Source of the DNA: Gammaproteobacteria bacterium
Lineage (GTDB): Bacteria > Pseudomonadota > Gammaproteobacteria > Acidiferrobacterales > Sulfurifustaceae
Direction of reading: 5' to 3'
Assembly (NCBI GenBank): GCA_016199745.1
Contig: JACQFZ010000029.1
Coordinates: 1 to 64,000 of the forward strand
Length of the DNA: 64,000 nt
This document shows positions 14,962-23,170 of this stretch, piece after piece (positions within the stretch are counted from its first letter, which is position 1; each line of letters starts with the position of its first letter). A program made the translations under genes and the position numbers. Below the pieces are notes generated by a model. The model saw only the letters and a list, made by a program, of their open reading frames with translations. It did no database searches and was not told where the DNA came from.

Positions 14962-15702
14962 ATGTTTCAATCGATACACAACTACGCGTCACCTAAAACG
15001 TTCTATCCCCTCGCCGGCCGCTTGCTTCCGTGGTTTGCCACGGCGACGGTTTTATTGCTCGCCATCGGGCTCTACCAAGGACTATTCGTTGCGCCGCCGG
15101 ATTACCAACAAGGCAACAGCGTACGTATCATGTTCATTCACGTGCCCGCCGCCTGGATGTCCATGTTCGTCTACGTGGTCATGGCGGTCGCCGGCGCCAC
15201 CGGACTCATCTGGAACGTAAAGCTCGCCGAAGTGCTGGCGCGCTCGTGCGCACCGATTGGCGCATCGTTCACCCTGCTAGCGCTTGCCACCGGCTCGCTC
15301 TGGGGCCGACCGATGTGGGGCACCTGGTGGGCGTGGGACGCGCGCATTACCTCCGAATTGATTCTGCTGTTCCTCTACATGGGGTTCATGGCGCTGCAGG
15401 CATCGATCGACGACCCTAAGCGCGCCGCCCGCGCGGCGGCGATTCTGGCGCTGGTCGGCGTCGTCAATATCCCGATCATTCACTTCTCGGTCGAATGGTG
15501 GAACACGCTGCACCAACCGGCATCGGTCGCGCGCATGGGCAAACCGACGATCCATCTAAGCTTGTTAATTCCTCTGCTGTTGATGGCGGCTGCTTTCAAA
15601 ACTTACTTCGTTACCGTGCTGCTCATGCGTATGCGCAACGAAATTCTGCTGCGCGAACGGCACACCTCGTGGGTCACAGACGTCATCGAGAGCAAGGCAT
15701 GA
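14962..15702 (+). CDS. ccmC: heme handling protein CcmC
   Basis: 246 residues, six transmembrane helices. It carries the tryptophan-rich WGTWWAWDARITSE motif and periplasmic histidines (for example in MFIHVPAAW and near HFSVEWWNTLHQ) that present heme to CcmE. The 62 bases after ccmB hold no gene; all later genes in the operon overlap by four bases. The start ATG is clear from family alignment at MFQSIHNYASP. Confidence 0.93.
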   Translation: MFQSIHNYASPKTFYPLAGRLLPWFATATVLLLAIGLYQGLFVAPPDYQQGNSVRIMFIHVPAAWMSMFVYVVMAVAGATGLIWNVKLAEVLARSCAPIGASFTLLALATGSLWGRPMWGTWWAWDARITSELILLFLYMGFMALQASIDDPKRAARAAAILALVGVVNIPIIHFSVEWWNTLHQPASVARMGKPTIHLSLLIPLLLMAAAFKTYFVTVLLMRMRNEILLRERHTSWVTDVIESKA

Positions 15703-15869
15703 ACTGGTCCGACTTCTTCGCCATGGGCGGTTATGCACTCTATGTCTGGGGTGCGTATGGCTTGGCGGTAATTATCTTGAGCGTAAATGTGCTGTTGCCG
15801 TTACGCCGCCGCAAAACCGTACGCCGCCAGCTTGCCGACTACTACCAGCTACAAGACGAATCGCGATGA
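15699..15869 (+). CDS. ccmD: heme exporter small subunit CcmD
   Basis: 56 residues: one transmembrane helix (YALYVWGAYGLAVIILSVNVLLPL) followed by a basic cytoplasmic tail (RRRKTVRRQLADYYQ). The size and the GGYALYVWGAYG signature are typical of CcmD, which tethers holo-CcmE to the CcmAB complex. It overlaps ccmC and ccmE by four bases each. Confidence 0.9.
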   Translation: MNWSDFFAMGGYALYVWGAYGLAVIILSVNVLLPLRRRKTVRRQLADYYQLQDESR

Positions 15870-16312
15870 AGCCGCGCCATAAACGATTGGCGGTCATTGT
15901 CGTCGGCGTCGTTGGCCTGACGGTGGCGTCGCTGTTCGTGCTGAACGCATTCCGCAGTAACTTGGTTTACTTTTATTCGCCAAGCGAGACGCTGGCCGGT
16001 AAGGCGCCGATCAATCGCGCGTTCCGCCTTGGCGGTATGGTGGAAAAAGGCAGCGTACAGCGCTCCAGCGACGGCCTGACGGTCGATTTCGTCGTCACTG
16101 ACTTAAAACAAAAACTGCCGGTGCACTACCAAGGCGTGTTACCCGATTTATTCCGCGAAGGCCAGGGCGTGGTCACGCAAGGCCGGCTCGTTAACGGCCG
16201 CTTCATGGCCGATCAGGTCCTCGCCAAGCACGACGAAAAGTACATGCCGCCCGAAGCCGCTAAAGCGCTTGCCGGCGGATCTTATGTTCCGGGCAAGGAA
16301 CCCTCGAAGTGA
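15866..16312 (+). CDS. ccmE: periplasmic heme chaperone CcmE
   Basis: 148 residues: an N-terminal membrane anchor (about 9-27), an OB-fold, and the heme-binding motif LAKHDEKYMP with His 122, which attaches heme covalently, and Tyr 126. It carries heme from CcmABCD to CcmF. In the usual order ccmF follows; here ccmG follows instead and ccmF is on the opposite strand. Confidence 0.94.
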   Translation: MKPRHKRLAVIVVGVVGLTVASLFVLNAFRSNLVYFYSPSETLAGKAPINRAFRLGGMVEKGSVQRSSDGLTVDFVVTDLKQKLPVHYQGVLPDLFREGQGVVTQGRLVNGRFMADQVLAKHDEKYMPPEAAKALAGGSYVPGKEPSK

Positions 16313-16851
16313 AAAAATTTTTGATTCCGATTGCCGGCTTCGTCGCGCTCGGCGGCCTATTCGTCTACGCGCTGTACCTCATGCAAACCGGCGGCTACAA
16401 CCCGCGCGATATTCCATCGCCGCTGATCGGCAAGCCATTGCCCGCCTTTACGCTGCCGGTGCTGCATGAACCGACACGCACAGTAACGCCGGAATCGCTA
16501 CACGGCCGTGCCTATCTGTTGAATGTTTGGGCATCGTGGTGTGTCGCTTGCCGCCAGGAACATCCGGTCTTGAACGAGCTGGCGCATAAGAAGACGGTGC
16601 TAATCGTTGGCCTTAATTACAAAGATCAGCGCAGCGATGCGCTCGACTGGCTCGACAACTTCGGCAATCCGTACGATCTAAGCCTGGTCGACGCGACTGG
16701 AAGAACGGGAATTGAATTGGGTGTCTACGGGGTGCCGGAGACATTCGTCATCGATAAGAACGGAATCATTCGCTACAAGCACATCGGGCCGGTAACTCCC
16801 GAGTCGCTGGCGCAGGTGTTGCTGCCGAAGTTGGCGGCGCTCAACGAATAG
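16309..16851 (+). CDS. ccmG: thiol:disulfide oxidoreductase CcmG/DsbE
   Basis: 180 residues: N-terminal signal anchor (about 5-25) and a thioredoxin fold with WCVAC (Cys 78 and 81) and the cis-proline segment YGVPETFVIDKNG. It keeps apocytochrome CxxCH cysteines reduced in the periplasm. GTG start overlapping the ccmE stop by four bases. Last gene of the plus-strand operon. Confidence 0.93.
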   Translation: MKKFLIPIAGFVALGGLFVYALYLMQTGGYNPRDIPSPLIGKPLPAFTLPVLHEPTRTVTPESLHGRAYLLNVWASWCVACRQEHPVLNELAHKKTVLIVGLNYKDQRSDALDWLDNFGNPYDLSLVDATGRTGIELGVYGVPETFVIDKNGIIRYKHIGPVTPESLAQVLLPKLAALNE

Positions 16852-16858
16852 CTTTATG

Positions 16859-16974
16859 ACCCCCACCCTAGCCCTCCCCCGCTTCGCCGAGGAGGGAATG
16901 GAGACACGGTAAAGTCAGTCGACATTTGTTGTCCCCTCCCCCGCGCTTTTGCGGGGGAGGGTTAGGGTGGGGGT
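16859..16974. terminator. bidirectional GC-rich hairpin between the two ccm operons
   Basis: Inverted arms starting CCCCCACCCTAGCCCTCCCCC and ending with their complement allow a long stem; within it a second stem is formed by CCCTCCCCCGC and GCGGGGGAGGG around 16934-16961. The plus strand then runs into AAAAAA. It lies exactly where the convergent operons end and probably serves as terminator for both. The right arm also has four G-runs able to form a G-quadruplex. Confidence 0.65.
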
Positions 16975-16988
16975 AAAAAAATCGGCAG

Positions 16989-17858
16989 TTATTTTTTCGC
17001 CGCCCGCAGACGCGCCGCTTCGAGCGCGCGCTGCACTTGCGGTGTGACTTCGCTGTCCGGCGGTAATTCTTTCAACAAGCGCTCCCAATACTGCGCCGCC
17101 TGTTTAAATTTATTTTCCTTGAACGCCACTAAGCCGAGCGTCCACAACGCCGCGGGATGCTTGGGGTTGAGCTTATAAAGCTTACCGAACAACGCCACTG
17201 CCTCAGGATCGGGATTCGCCGGATCGCGCGACATTAAGAATGCGGCGTAGGCGGCGATGATTTCGGGACGGTTCGGCGCGAATCGATAGGCATGCACGTA
17301 AGCTTGGCGAGCATCGTCCGGGCGACCGAGCACTTCATACGACCGGCCGAGTTTGGCCCAGCCTTCAGCGTCGTTCGGATTGTCGCGCAGCTTTTGCTCG
17401 AGGCGTGCCACCATTTGCAGCACCATCGGCGGCATACCGGCGCTCTGCACCGTTTGCGGCTGCGCCAATTGCCCGAACGTTTCGTAATTGATTGCCCAAT
17501 ACAAGCCGGCTGGAACTAGCAACACCAACGCCGCAACGACAACGACAATGACGCTGCGAGTAACGGGCGAACCGGATACAGCCGGCGCCGGTACCTCGGT
17601 AAATTCGTCGAGCTCCTTCAGCGCGCGCGCCAGCTCACCTTCGAGACGCAGGCGCTCGTCGGCGGCGACCGCTGGATCGATATTGGCATCGCCGGTTTCA
17701 ATATCGAGCTCGCGCAATTGCGCCAACAAACGCTCGCGCAATTGCACCAGTTGGTGATACCCCTCGTGGGTTACCGCGGCACCGCGCAAAATCGGGCGCA
17801 CGAGATAAAAAACGGTAACGACCGCGATCAGCGCGACAACGACGATCAACGCAATCAT
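16989..17858 (-). CDS. ccmI: cytochrome c biogenesis protein CcmI (TPR)
   Basis: 289 residues with the start at MIALIVVVALIAVVTVFYLV, which overlaps the ccmH stop (ATGA). The N-terminal helix, a basic cytoplasmic segment with a coiled coil (LRERLLAQLRELDIETGD), a second helix (about 121-145) and C-terminal TPR repeats (DAEGWAKLGRSYEVLGRPDDARQAY) are the CcmI/CycH layout. It presents apocytochromes to CcmF-CcmH at the outer face of the inner membrane. An in-frame ATG far upstream lies inside ccmH and is not used. Confidence 0.9.
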   Translation of the reverse strand: MIALIVVVALIAVVTVFYLVRPILRGAAVTHEGYHQLVQLRERLLAQLRELDIETGDANIDPAVAADERLRLEGELARALKELDEFTEVPAPAVSGSPVTRSVIVVVVAALVLLVPAGLYWAINYETFGQLAQPQTVQSAGMPPMVLQMVARLEQKLRDNPNDAEGWAKLGRSYEVLGRPDDARQAYVHAYRFAPNRPEIIAAYAAFLMSRDPANPDPEAVALFGKLYKLNPKHPAALWTLGLVAFKENKFKQAAQYWERLLKELPPDSEVTPQVQRALEAARLRAAKK

Positions 17859-18304
17859 GGTTCGTCCTGGCGGGCGGCGCGCACGCGGGCGGCGTCTTCT
17901 TCTGATAACTTCGGCGACGGCGCCAACGGCGTGCGCTGACGATGCCGCAAATACACCAATGCCGAAGCGCCAAGCATGACCAATACCAACAACGGACCGA
18001 CCCACACCAGCAGTCCCGGTCCGCGCGCCGGTGGTTGCATCAGCACGTAGTCGCCGTAGCGATCGACGAAGTAATTGATGATTTCCTGCCGGCTCTTACC
18101 GGCAGTAATTTGCTCGCGGATGATTTGGCGCATGTCACGCGCTAAATCGGCGTCGGATTCGGCGATCGGTTGATTTTGGCAAACGGTACAACGCAGCTCT
18201 TTGGCGATGTCGAGCATTTGCCGTTCGAGCGGATCTTCGTTGACCTCGGCGGCAAACACCGGCAGCAACATTAAACAAAGCACGAGCCCGAAGACGCGTA
18301 TCAT
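17855..18304 (-). CDS. ccmH: cytochrome c maturation thiol protein CcmH
   Basis: 149 residues: signal peptide, three-helix domain with RCTVCQNQ (Cys 39 and 42), the SRQEIINYFVDRYGDYVLMQPP signature, then a C-terminal transmembrane helix. It reduces apocytochrome cysteines together with CcmG. It is the short CcmH form, with the TPR part encoded separately as ccmI. It begins directly after the ccmF stop codon. Confidence 0.93.
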   Translation of the reverse strand: MIRVFGLVLCLMLLPVFAAEVNEDPLERQMLDIAKELRCTVCQNQPIAESDADLARDMRQIIREQITAGKSRQEIINYFVDRYGDYVLMQPPARGPGLLVWVGPLLVLVMLGASALVYLRHRQRTPLAPSPKLSEEDAARVRAARQDEP

Positions 18305-20290
18305 TTATTTGGCGCCGACGGCGGCGGCGGTAACAGCCGCAGACGCGCGTTGCTTGCGCCGACCGCTCAACGACAGCACCAAACCCGACAACACGATGCC
18401 GCCGCCGATCCAAATGAACTGCACCAATGGATTGACGTAGGCATGCACTGCCCAGCGCCCGTTGTCGACCGCCTCGCCCAATACCACATACACGTCGCGC
18501 ACCGGCGTCGAGTCGATGCCGGTTTCGTTCATCGGCATTTCCTGGCGCGGATAACGGCGGCGCTCCGGCGAAACATAACGACCGGAATTGAGCAGCGCGA
18601 TACGCGCCTCGATCATTTGATAATTGGCCCGCTGACCGGCACTCACCCCTTCGAAACGCAAGCGCTCGCCGGCGATTTCGAGCACATCGCCCGGCTTCAT
18701 TACCACCGACGCCTCGCTACGGAATAAGCCGGAGCCCACCAGGCCGAGAGCGATCACCACGATACCGAGATGCACCACCATGCCGCCATAGTGCCGACGA
18801 TTACCGAGCACGGTTTTGCCGGCCGCTCGCAGCCACGGTTCATTAAGCTGCACCCGCCGCTGGCGCAGGGCACGCACGTAGTCGATGATCACGGCGGCGC
18901 CGGCCAACAACGCCAGCCCAACGCCCGCTGGCGCCGTCCAGTGGCCCTGCGGCAGCAACACGACCATGGCGATGGCCGCGGCCACACCGACCGCGATCGG
19001 CAACAGCATTCGCTGTTTTAGGCGCTGCACATTCGCCTTACGCCATGGTACCAACGGGCCGATCGCCATCAGTAATAAGACGCCCAGAAAAATCGGCACC
19101 ATCACGGCATTGAAATACGGCGCGCCGACGGTGAGCTTGGCGCCGGTGAGCGCCTCGAGCGCCAACGGGTACAACGTTCCGAGCATGACGACCAAACAAG
19201 CGGCGGTGAAAATGACGTTGTTCCAAACGAATAATGATTCGCGCGACAACAGCGACGTAATCGACTCTTCCGCCTGCTGATAGCGCCCGCGCAACATGAA
19301 GATGCCGAACGATGCCGCCAATACGGTCGTCATGAACGCCAAAATGTAAGCACCGCGACCCGGATCAACGGCAAAGGCATGCACCGACGACAACACGCCG
19401 GAACGCACTAAAAAAGTGCCGAGCAACGATAACGAAAAGGTCGCGATGACCAAGAATATGTTCCACGCGTGGAGCATTCGCCGGCGATCTTGCACCGTGA
19501 TCGAATGGATCAACGCCGTACCGAGCAGCCAAGGCATGAACGAGGCGTTCTCCACCGGGTCCCACGCCCAATACCCGCCCCATCCCAGCTCGTAATAGGC
19601 CCACCAACCACCGAGCAGAATACCCACCGTAAGAAAGCCCCAGGCGACCAACGCCCAGCGGCGTATATGACCGATCCACAGCTCGCTACGCCAGCGCGTC
19701 AACAATGCCGCGATCGCAAACGCAAACGGCACCGAGAAGCCGACGTAACCGAGATACAACATCGGCGGATGGATCACCATGCCGGGGTCTTGCAACAGCG
19801 GATTGAGATCGCGTCCGTCCTGCGGAATCGGTAGTAACCGCTCGAACGGGCTCGACAAGAATAAGATTAAACCGAGGAAGCCGACGACGAGCGCGCCCTG
19901 CACGGCGAGGATGACCGGCAGATGCTGCGGATAATGTTTACGTCCATGCCAAACCACCAACAGTGTGTAGAGGCTCAACACCCACACCCATAAATAGAGT
20001 GAACCCTCGTGCCCGCCCCACAGCGCCGCTACCTTATAAAAGAGCGGTAACTGCGTATTGGAGTTGATGGCGACATAAAGCACTGAGAAGTCGCTGGTCA
20101 TGAACGCATGGATCAACGTCGCGCCGCCCATACTCAGCAAAACGAATACAGCGACTGCTGCATTCACGCTCACAGCAGCGACATTTGGAACCCGGAGCAC
20201 ACGCGCCACTAACGGCGCCAGTGCCTGCATAGCGGCAACGACAAGCGCCAAGAAAACTGCGAAGTGGCCTAGCTCGATGAGATACAACAA
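18305..20290 (-). CDS. ccmF: heme lyase subunit CcmF
   Basis: 661 residues and about 14-15 transmembrane helices. It contains the WWD-type loop GGYWAWDPVENASFMPWLLGTALIHS, the PPMLYLGYVGFSVPFAFAIA segment and several periplasmic loop histidines. It ligates heme to apocytochrome with CcmH and CcmI. It leads the minus-strand ccmF-ccmH-ccmI operon, convergent to ccmABCDEG, instead of its usual place between ccmE and ccmG. Confidence 0.95.
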   Translation of the reverse strand: MLYLIELGHFAVFLALVVAAMQALAPLVARVLRVPNVAAVSVNAAVAVFVLLSMGGATLIHAFMTSDFSVLYVAINSNTQLPLFYKVAALWGGHEGSLYLWVWVLSLYTLLVVWHGRKHYPQHLPVILAVQGALVVGFLGLILFLSSPFERLLPIPQDGRDLNPLLQDPGMVIHPPMLYLGYVGFSVPFAFAIAALLTRWRSELWIGHIRRWALVAWGFLTVGILLGGWWAYYELGWGGYWAWDPVENASFMPWLLGTALIHSITVQDRRRMLHAWNIFLVIATFSLSLLGTFLVRSGVLSSVHAFAVDPGRGAYILAFMTTVLAASFGIFMLRGRYQQAEESITSLLSRESLFVWNNVIFTAACLVVMLGTLYPLALEALTGAKLTVGAPYFNAVMVPIFLGVLLLMAIGPLVPWRKANVQRLKQRMLLPIAVGVAAAIAMVVLLPQGHWTAPAGVGLALLAGAAVIIDYVRALRQRRVQLNEPWLRAAGKTVLGNRRHYGGMVVHLGIVVIALGLVGSGLFRSEASVVMKPGDVLEIAGERLRFEGVSAGQRANYQMIEARIALLNSGRYVSPERRRYPRQEMPMNETGIDSTPVRDVYVVLGEAVDNGRWAVHAYVNPLVQFIWIGGGIVLSGLVLSLSGRRKQRASAAVTAAAVGAK

Positions 20291-20613
20291 GGCGTCGTCA
20301 AAACCGTTAGTGAGAGCGGGACGATTCTACCCGCCTGCGCGAGTACGGCAACAAAGAATTTTTTCAGACCTAGCTTGGGGCATCGGAAAAAATCGCGTTA
20401 CATTTTTATTAACAGAAATTGTGGATAACTATGTGGTTAAGTCTGTTGCGCCTAGGCGAAGTCCGAGTAAGCAACGCATCCGCATTAGATTGAACATTTT
20501 TTAAACAGAAGCAGGCGGAACAAAAACAATATGTTGCATAATTCTCTGCGCTGTAATAGTACTGCAACATTCGACCACAAACGCAATTAACGGTTGTGTA
20601 AAACCGATCTCGC
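20291..20613. other. AT-rich intergenic region between lptG and ccmF
   Basis: About 320 bases, clearly lower in GC than either side. It must hold the ccmF promoter and the end of the lptFG transcript. No convincing ORF, RNA gene or repeat was seen. Confidence 0.5.
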
Positions 20614-21687
20614 TTACGCAAGCCGACGCACCAAAATTAACGCTAATACTAGAAACAAGATCAGCGGCGCGACCGCCGCGAATAGCGGTGGCAACCCGTA
20701 AATAACGGCGATGTAACCTAGCGCCTTGTGAACAACTACGAACACCAGCCCTAATACGATTCCCAAGAACATCCGCTGCGCCAATCCACCACTGCGTGCC
20801 GAGCGAAACACGAACGGCACGGCCAGGAACATCATTAACGCCGTGGCAAGCGGCATGAAACATTTTTGCCAAAACGCGAGCATGTAGCGCGCGACTTCCT
20901 GATTGTTGTGGCGTAGATGCTTGATGTAGGCGTGCAGCTGGGCAATGGACAGTGCCTCTGGACGAATGGTGAACACGGCGACAACGTCGGGCGTCAGTGC
21001 CGCCGGCCACGGCATCTGCGCCTGAATATGCGTGACGATTTGCTGCTGACCGATGTCGCTGGCGTGCACATCCAGCAGCTGCCATTCCTTGCCATCGTAA
21101 CGCGCGCGGTCGGCGTAGATATGCCGATGCATTTCGTACGTCGGCGTTAACTCGTAAATATCGACACGCAACAGGCTAAGATCGGGCAGTACCTCACCGA
21201 TGCTGACGAACGAGTTGCGATCGCGTAACCATAAACCACCGCTGCCATGCTGCAGGCTGGTGGCGAGCGCTTGGGCGCGGCCGGTCTGGGCTTGGGTCTC
21301 GGCAACGGGCACGACGTACTCACCGACCAGCACCGCGCCGATCACTAATACCGCACCGGTTTTCATGGCAGCGCCGATAATGCGTGCCTTAGACATACCG
21401 GCAGCACGCATGGCAATTAATTCCGAATTCAGGGCCAGCGTCGATAGACCGAGTAAGGTACCGATCAACACCGTTACCGGAAAAATCTCGTAAAGCTTGC
21501 GCGGTTGGCTGAGCAACACGAAGCTTACAATTTCGTAAGCGCCGAAATGGCCGCTCCCGTAGTTCGGCAATTCGTCGATCAGCGACGCAAAAACAAACAG
21601 TGCCGCGAATACCGCCAACACCAACAATGTGCCTTGGATGATACTACGGCCAATATGACGGTCGATCAGCGTGAGCATCGGACTCAC
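20614..21687 (-). CDS. lptG: LPS export ABC transporter permease LptG
   Basis: 357 residues of the YjgP/YjgQ family. Six transmembrane helices, three at each end, bracket a periplasmic beta-jellyroll. Signature parts are IDRHIGRSIIQGTLLVLAVF, SLIDELPNYG, NSELIAMRAAGMSKARI and GLPPLFAAVAPL. With LptF and LptB it extracts LPS from the inner membrane. The GTG start at 21687 overlaps the lptF stop; an ATG three codons later (21678) is equally possible. Confidence 0.93.
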   Translation of the reverse strand: MSPMLTLIDRHIGRSIIQGTLLVLAVFAALFVFASLIDELPNYGSGHFGAYEIVSFVLLSQPRKLYEIFPVTVLIGTLLGLSTLALNSELIAMRAAGMSKARIIGAAMKTGAVLVIGAVLVGEYVVPVAETQAQTGRAQALATSLQHGSGGLWLRDRNSFVSIGEVLPDLSLLRVDIYELTPTYEMHRHIYADRARYDGKEWQLLDVHASDIGQQQIVTHIQAQMPWPAALTPDVVAVFTIRPEALSIAQLHAYIKHLRHNNQEVARYMLAFWQKCFMPLATALMMFLAVPFVFRSARSGGLAQRMFLGIVLGLVFVVVHKALGYIAVIYGLPPLFAAVAPLILFLVLALILVRRLA

Positions 21688-22775
21688 CGGCCGCGCCGGC
21701 CAAGCCGGGGAAATAACGGCCAGTTGCGACTACGGCGATAAAATAAATAGGCGGCTACCGCTAACATCGATGCGTGCACCCACCAAAGACCGACGCTGCC
21801 CGACACGTACCCTTTGCGCATCAACGTCTGACCGACGCCAAGCAGATTGGAGTAAATAAAATAAACGAGAATCGCGGCGAATAAATTGGCCAGCCGCCCG
21901 CGGCGCGCATCGGTATGCGCCATCACTAAGGCAAAGATCGCCAATACAAACACGAACAGCGGCTTGGACAACCGCCAATGCCATTCGGCCGAGGCATCGG
22001 CATTGTTGAGCGCGAGCAGCGCCATTGCCGGCAACGTCTGAATCGTATCCGGCACCGGTACGATCGGCTTAATGTCGATGCGCACGGCATAGCTCTCGAA
22101 CTTCACCATACGATAGTCCGGCTGTCCGGGAACGCCGTCATAGGCCCAACCATCGGCGAGCGCCATGAAGTGATCGCCGGTTCGTTCATCGGCGAAAGGA
22201 TGCCCCGAGCGCGCCAAAATTACGCTCGGACGCCCATCCTTTGGGTTACTGATGAACACTTGCTGTAAGCGTCCTTGACCATCGGTCGACTCGGCATACA
22301 CCACACGCCCACCTTCACCCGCTTCGGTGAATGCGCCCGGATCGACGCCGGTAATCTCTGGGCGACTCGCACCCTCCGCTTTCACTTGATCCAAAGCGCG
22401 CATGGCGTATGGCGAGACATAAAACGCGGCAACCGCAACGAGCGACGCCATCGCTGCCGCCGACACCAACACCGGTCGTAGCAACTGTGGTAGACCGATA
22501 CCGCAGGCAGCCAATACCGTCATTTCGCTATCGCGATACCAGCGACTAAACGTCAGCAACACGCCCAAATAAAATCCGAGCGGCAGCAACAAATCCAATC
22601 GTCGCACCGTCTGCCAGCCAAGCAGCACGAACACAACACGCTCGGCATAGTCGCCGCTCACGGTATGCGCGAGCAACGAGGTCATACCGAACAACACGAA
22701 CACCACCACCAGGACCGCGACTATGGCCACCGTCGCCTTGGTCATTTCCCAATAAAGCGTACGGCGGATGATCAC
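21684..22775 (-). CDS. lptF: LPS export ABC transporter permease LptF
   Basis: 363 residues of the YjgP/YjgQ family, first gene of lptF-lptG. It begins MIIRRTLYWEMTKATVAIVAVL and has SRWYRDSEMTVLAACGIG, the conserved coupling-helix region, and a central periplasmic domain. Membrane topology is as in LptG. It is divergent from pepA, the arrangement usual in gammaproteobacteria. Confidence 0.93.
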   Translation of the reverse strand: MIIRRTLYWEMTKATVAIVAVLVVVFVLFGMTSLLAHTVSGDYAERVVFVLLGWQTVRRLDLLLPLGFYLGVLLTFSRWYRDSEMTVLAACGIGLPQLLRPVLVSAAAMASLVAVAAFYVSPYAMRALDQVKAEGASRPEITGVDPGAFTEAGEGGRVVYAESTDGQGRLQQVFISNPKDGRPSVILARSGHPFADERTGDHFMALADGWAYDGVPGQPDYRMVKFESYAVRIDIKPIVPVPDTIQTLPAMALLALNNADASAEWHWRLSKPLFVFVLAIFALVMAHTDARRGRLANLFAAILVYFIYSNLLGVGQTLMRKGYVSGSVGLWWVHASMLAVAAYLFYRRSRNWPLFPRLGRRGR

Positions 22776-23170
22776 GCAGCGAACTGCCTATGAGCGGATG
22801 GAAAAATAATACGGTCTGAAAAGCGGCGAAATGCCGACCCTTTCTCCGTCAGGGAGAAAGGCGAAATGAAGCGGATATTTCCAAAGAAGTTTAGGATTTC
22901 CCGAGCCGCAACCCCACCTCCACTATAAGAGGCGAAACAATACATCGGCCTCATCTTGTTAAAGATGCAATCGCATTTTGACAAGGATCGAACAAACAAT
23001 GGAGAATGCGGCGCAACCGGCAGGAGCATGCGAAATTTGTCCGATGGGACCTTCTTTCCGTTTTCGCGAGTCGGTAAATGCTTGAGCAGAAAAAAGAACC
23101 GACCTAACAAACCGCCGGCAATATAACACAGTTCCAGCGATCCACGGGCCCAGGTAGGGATAGGAAATAG
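22776..23170. other. divergent lptF/pepA promoter region
   Basis: A 395-base gap holding promoters for both directions. A perfect 8-bp hairpin CTTTCTCC-N5-GGAGAAAG is at 22840-22860, a lower-GC cousin of the CTCTCCC repeats. No gene is supported. Confidence 0.5.

Noticed and set aside
20409-20621. Minus-strand ORF of 70 codons between lptG and ccmF
   Set aside because: It lies in AT-rich spacer and has an unusual Cys/Tyr-rich composition without a ribosome site.
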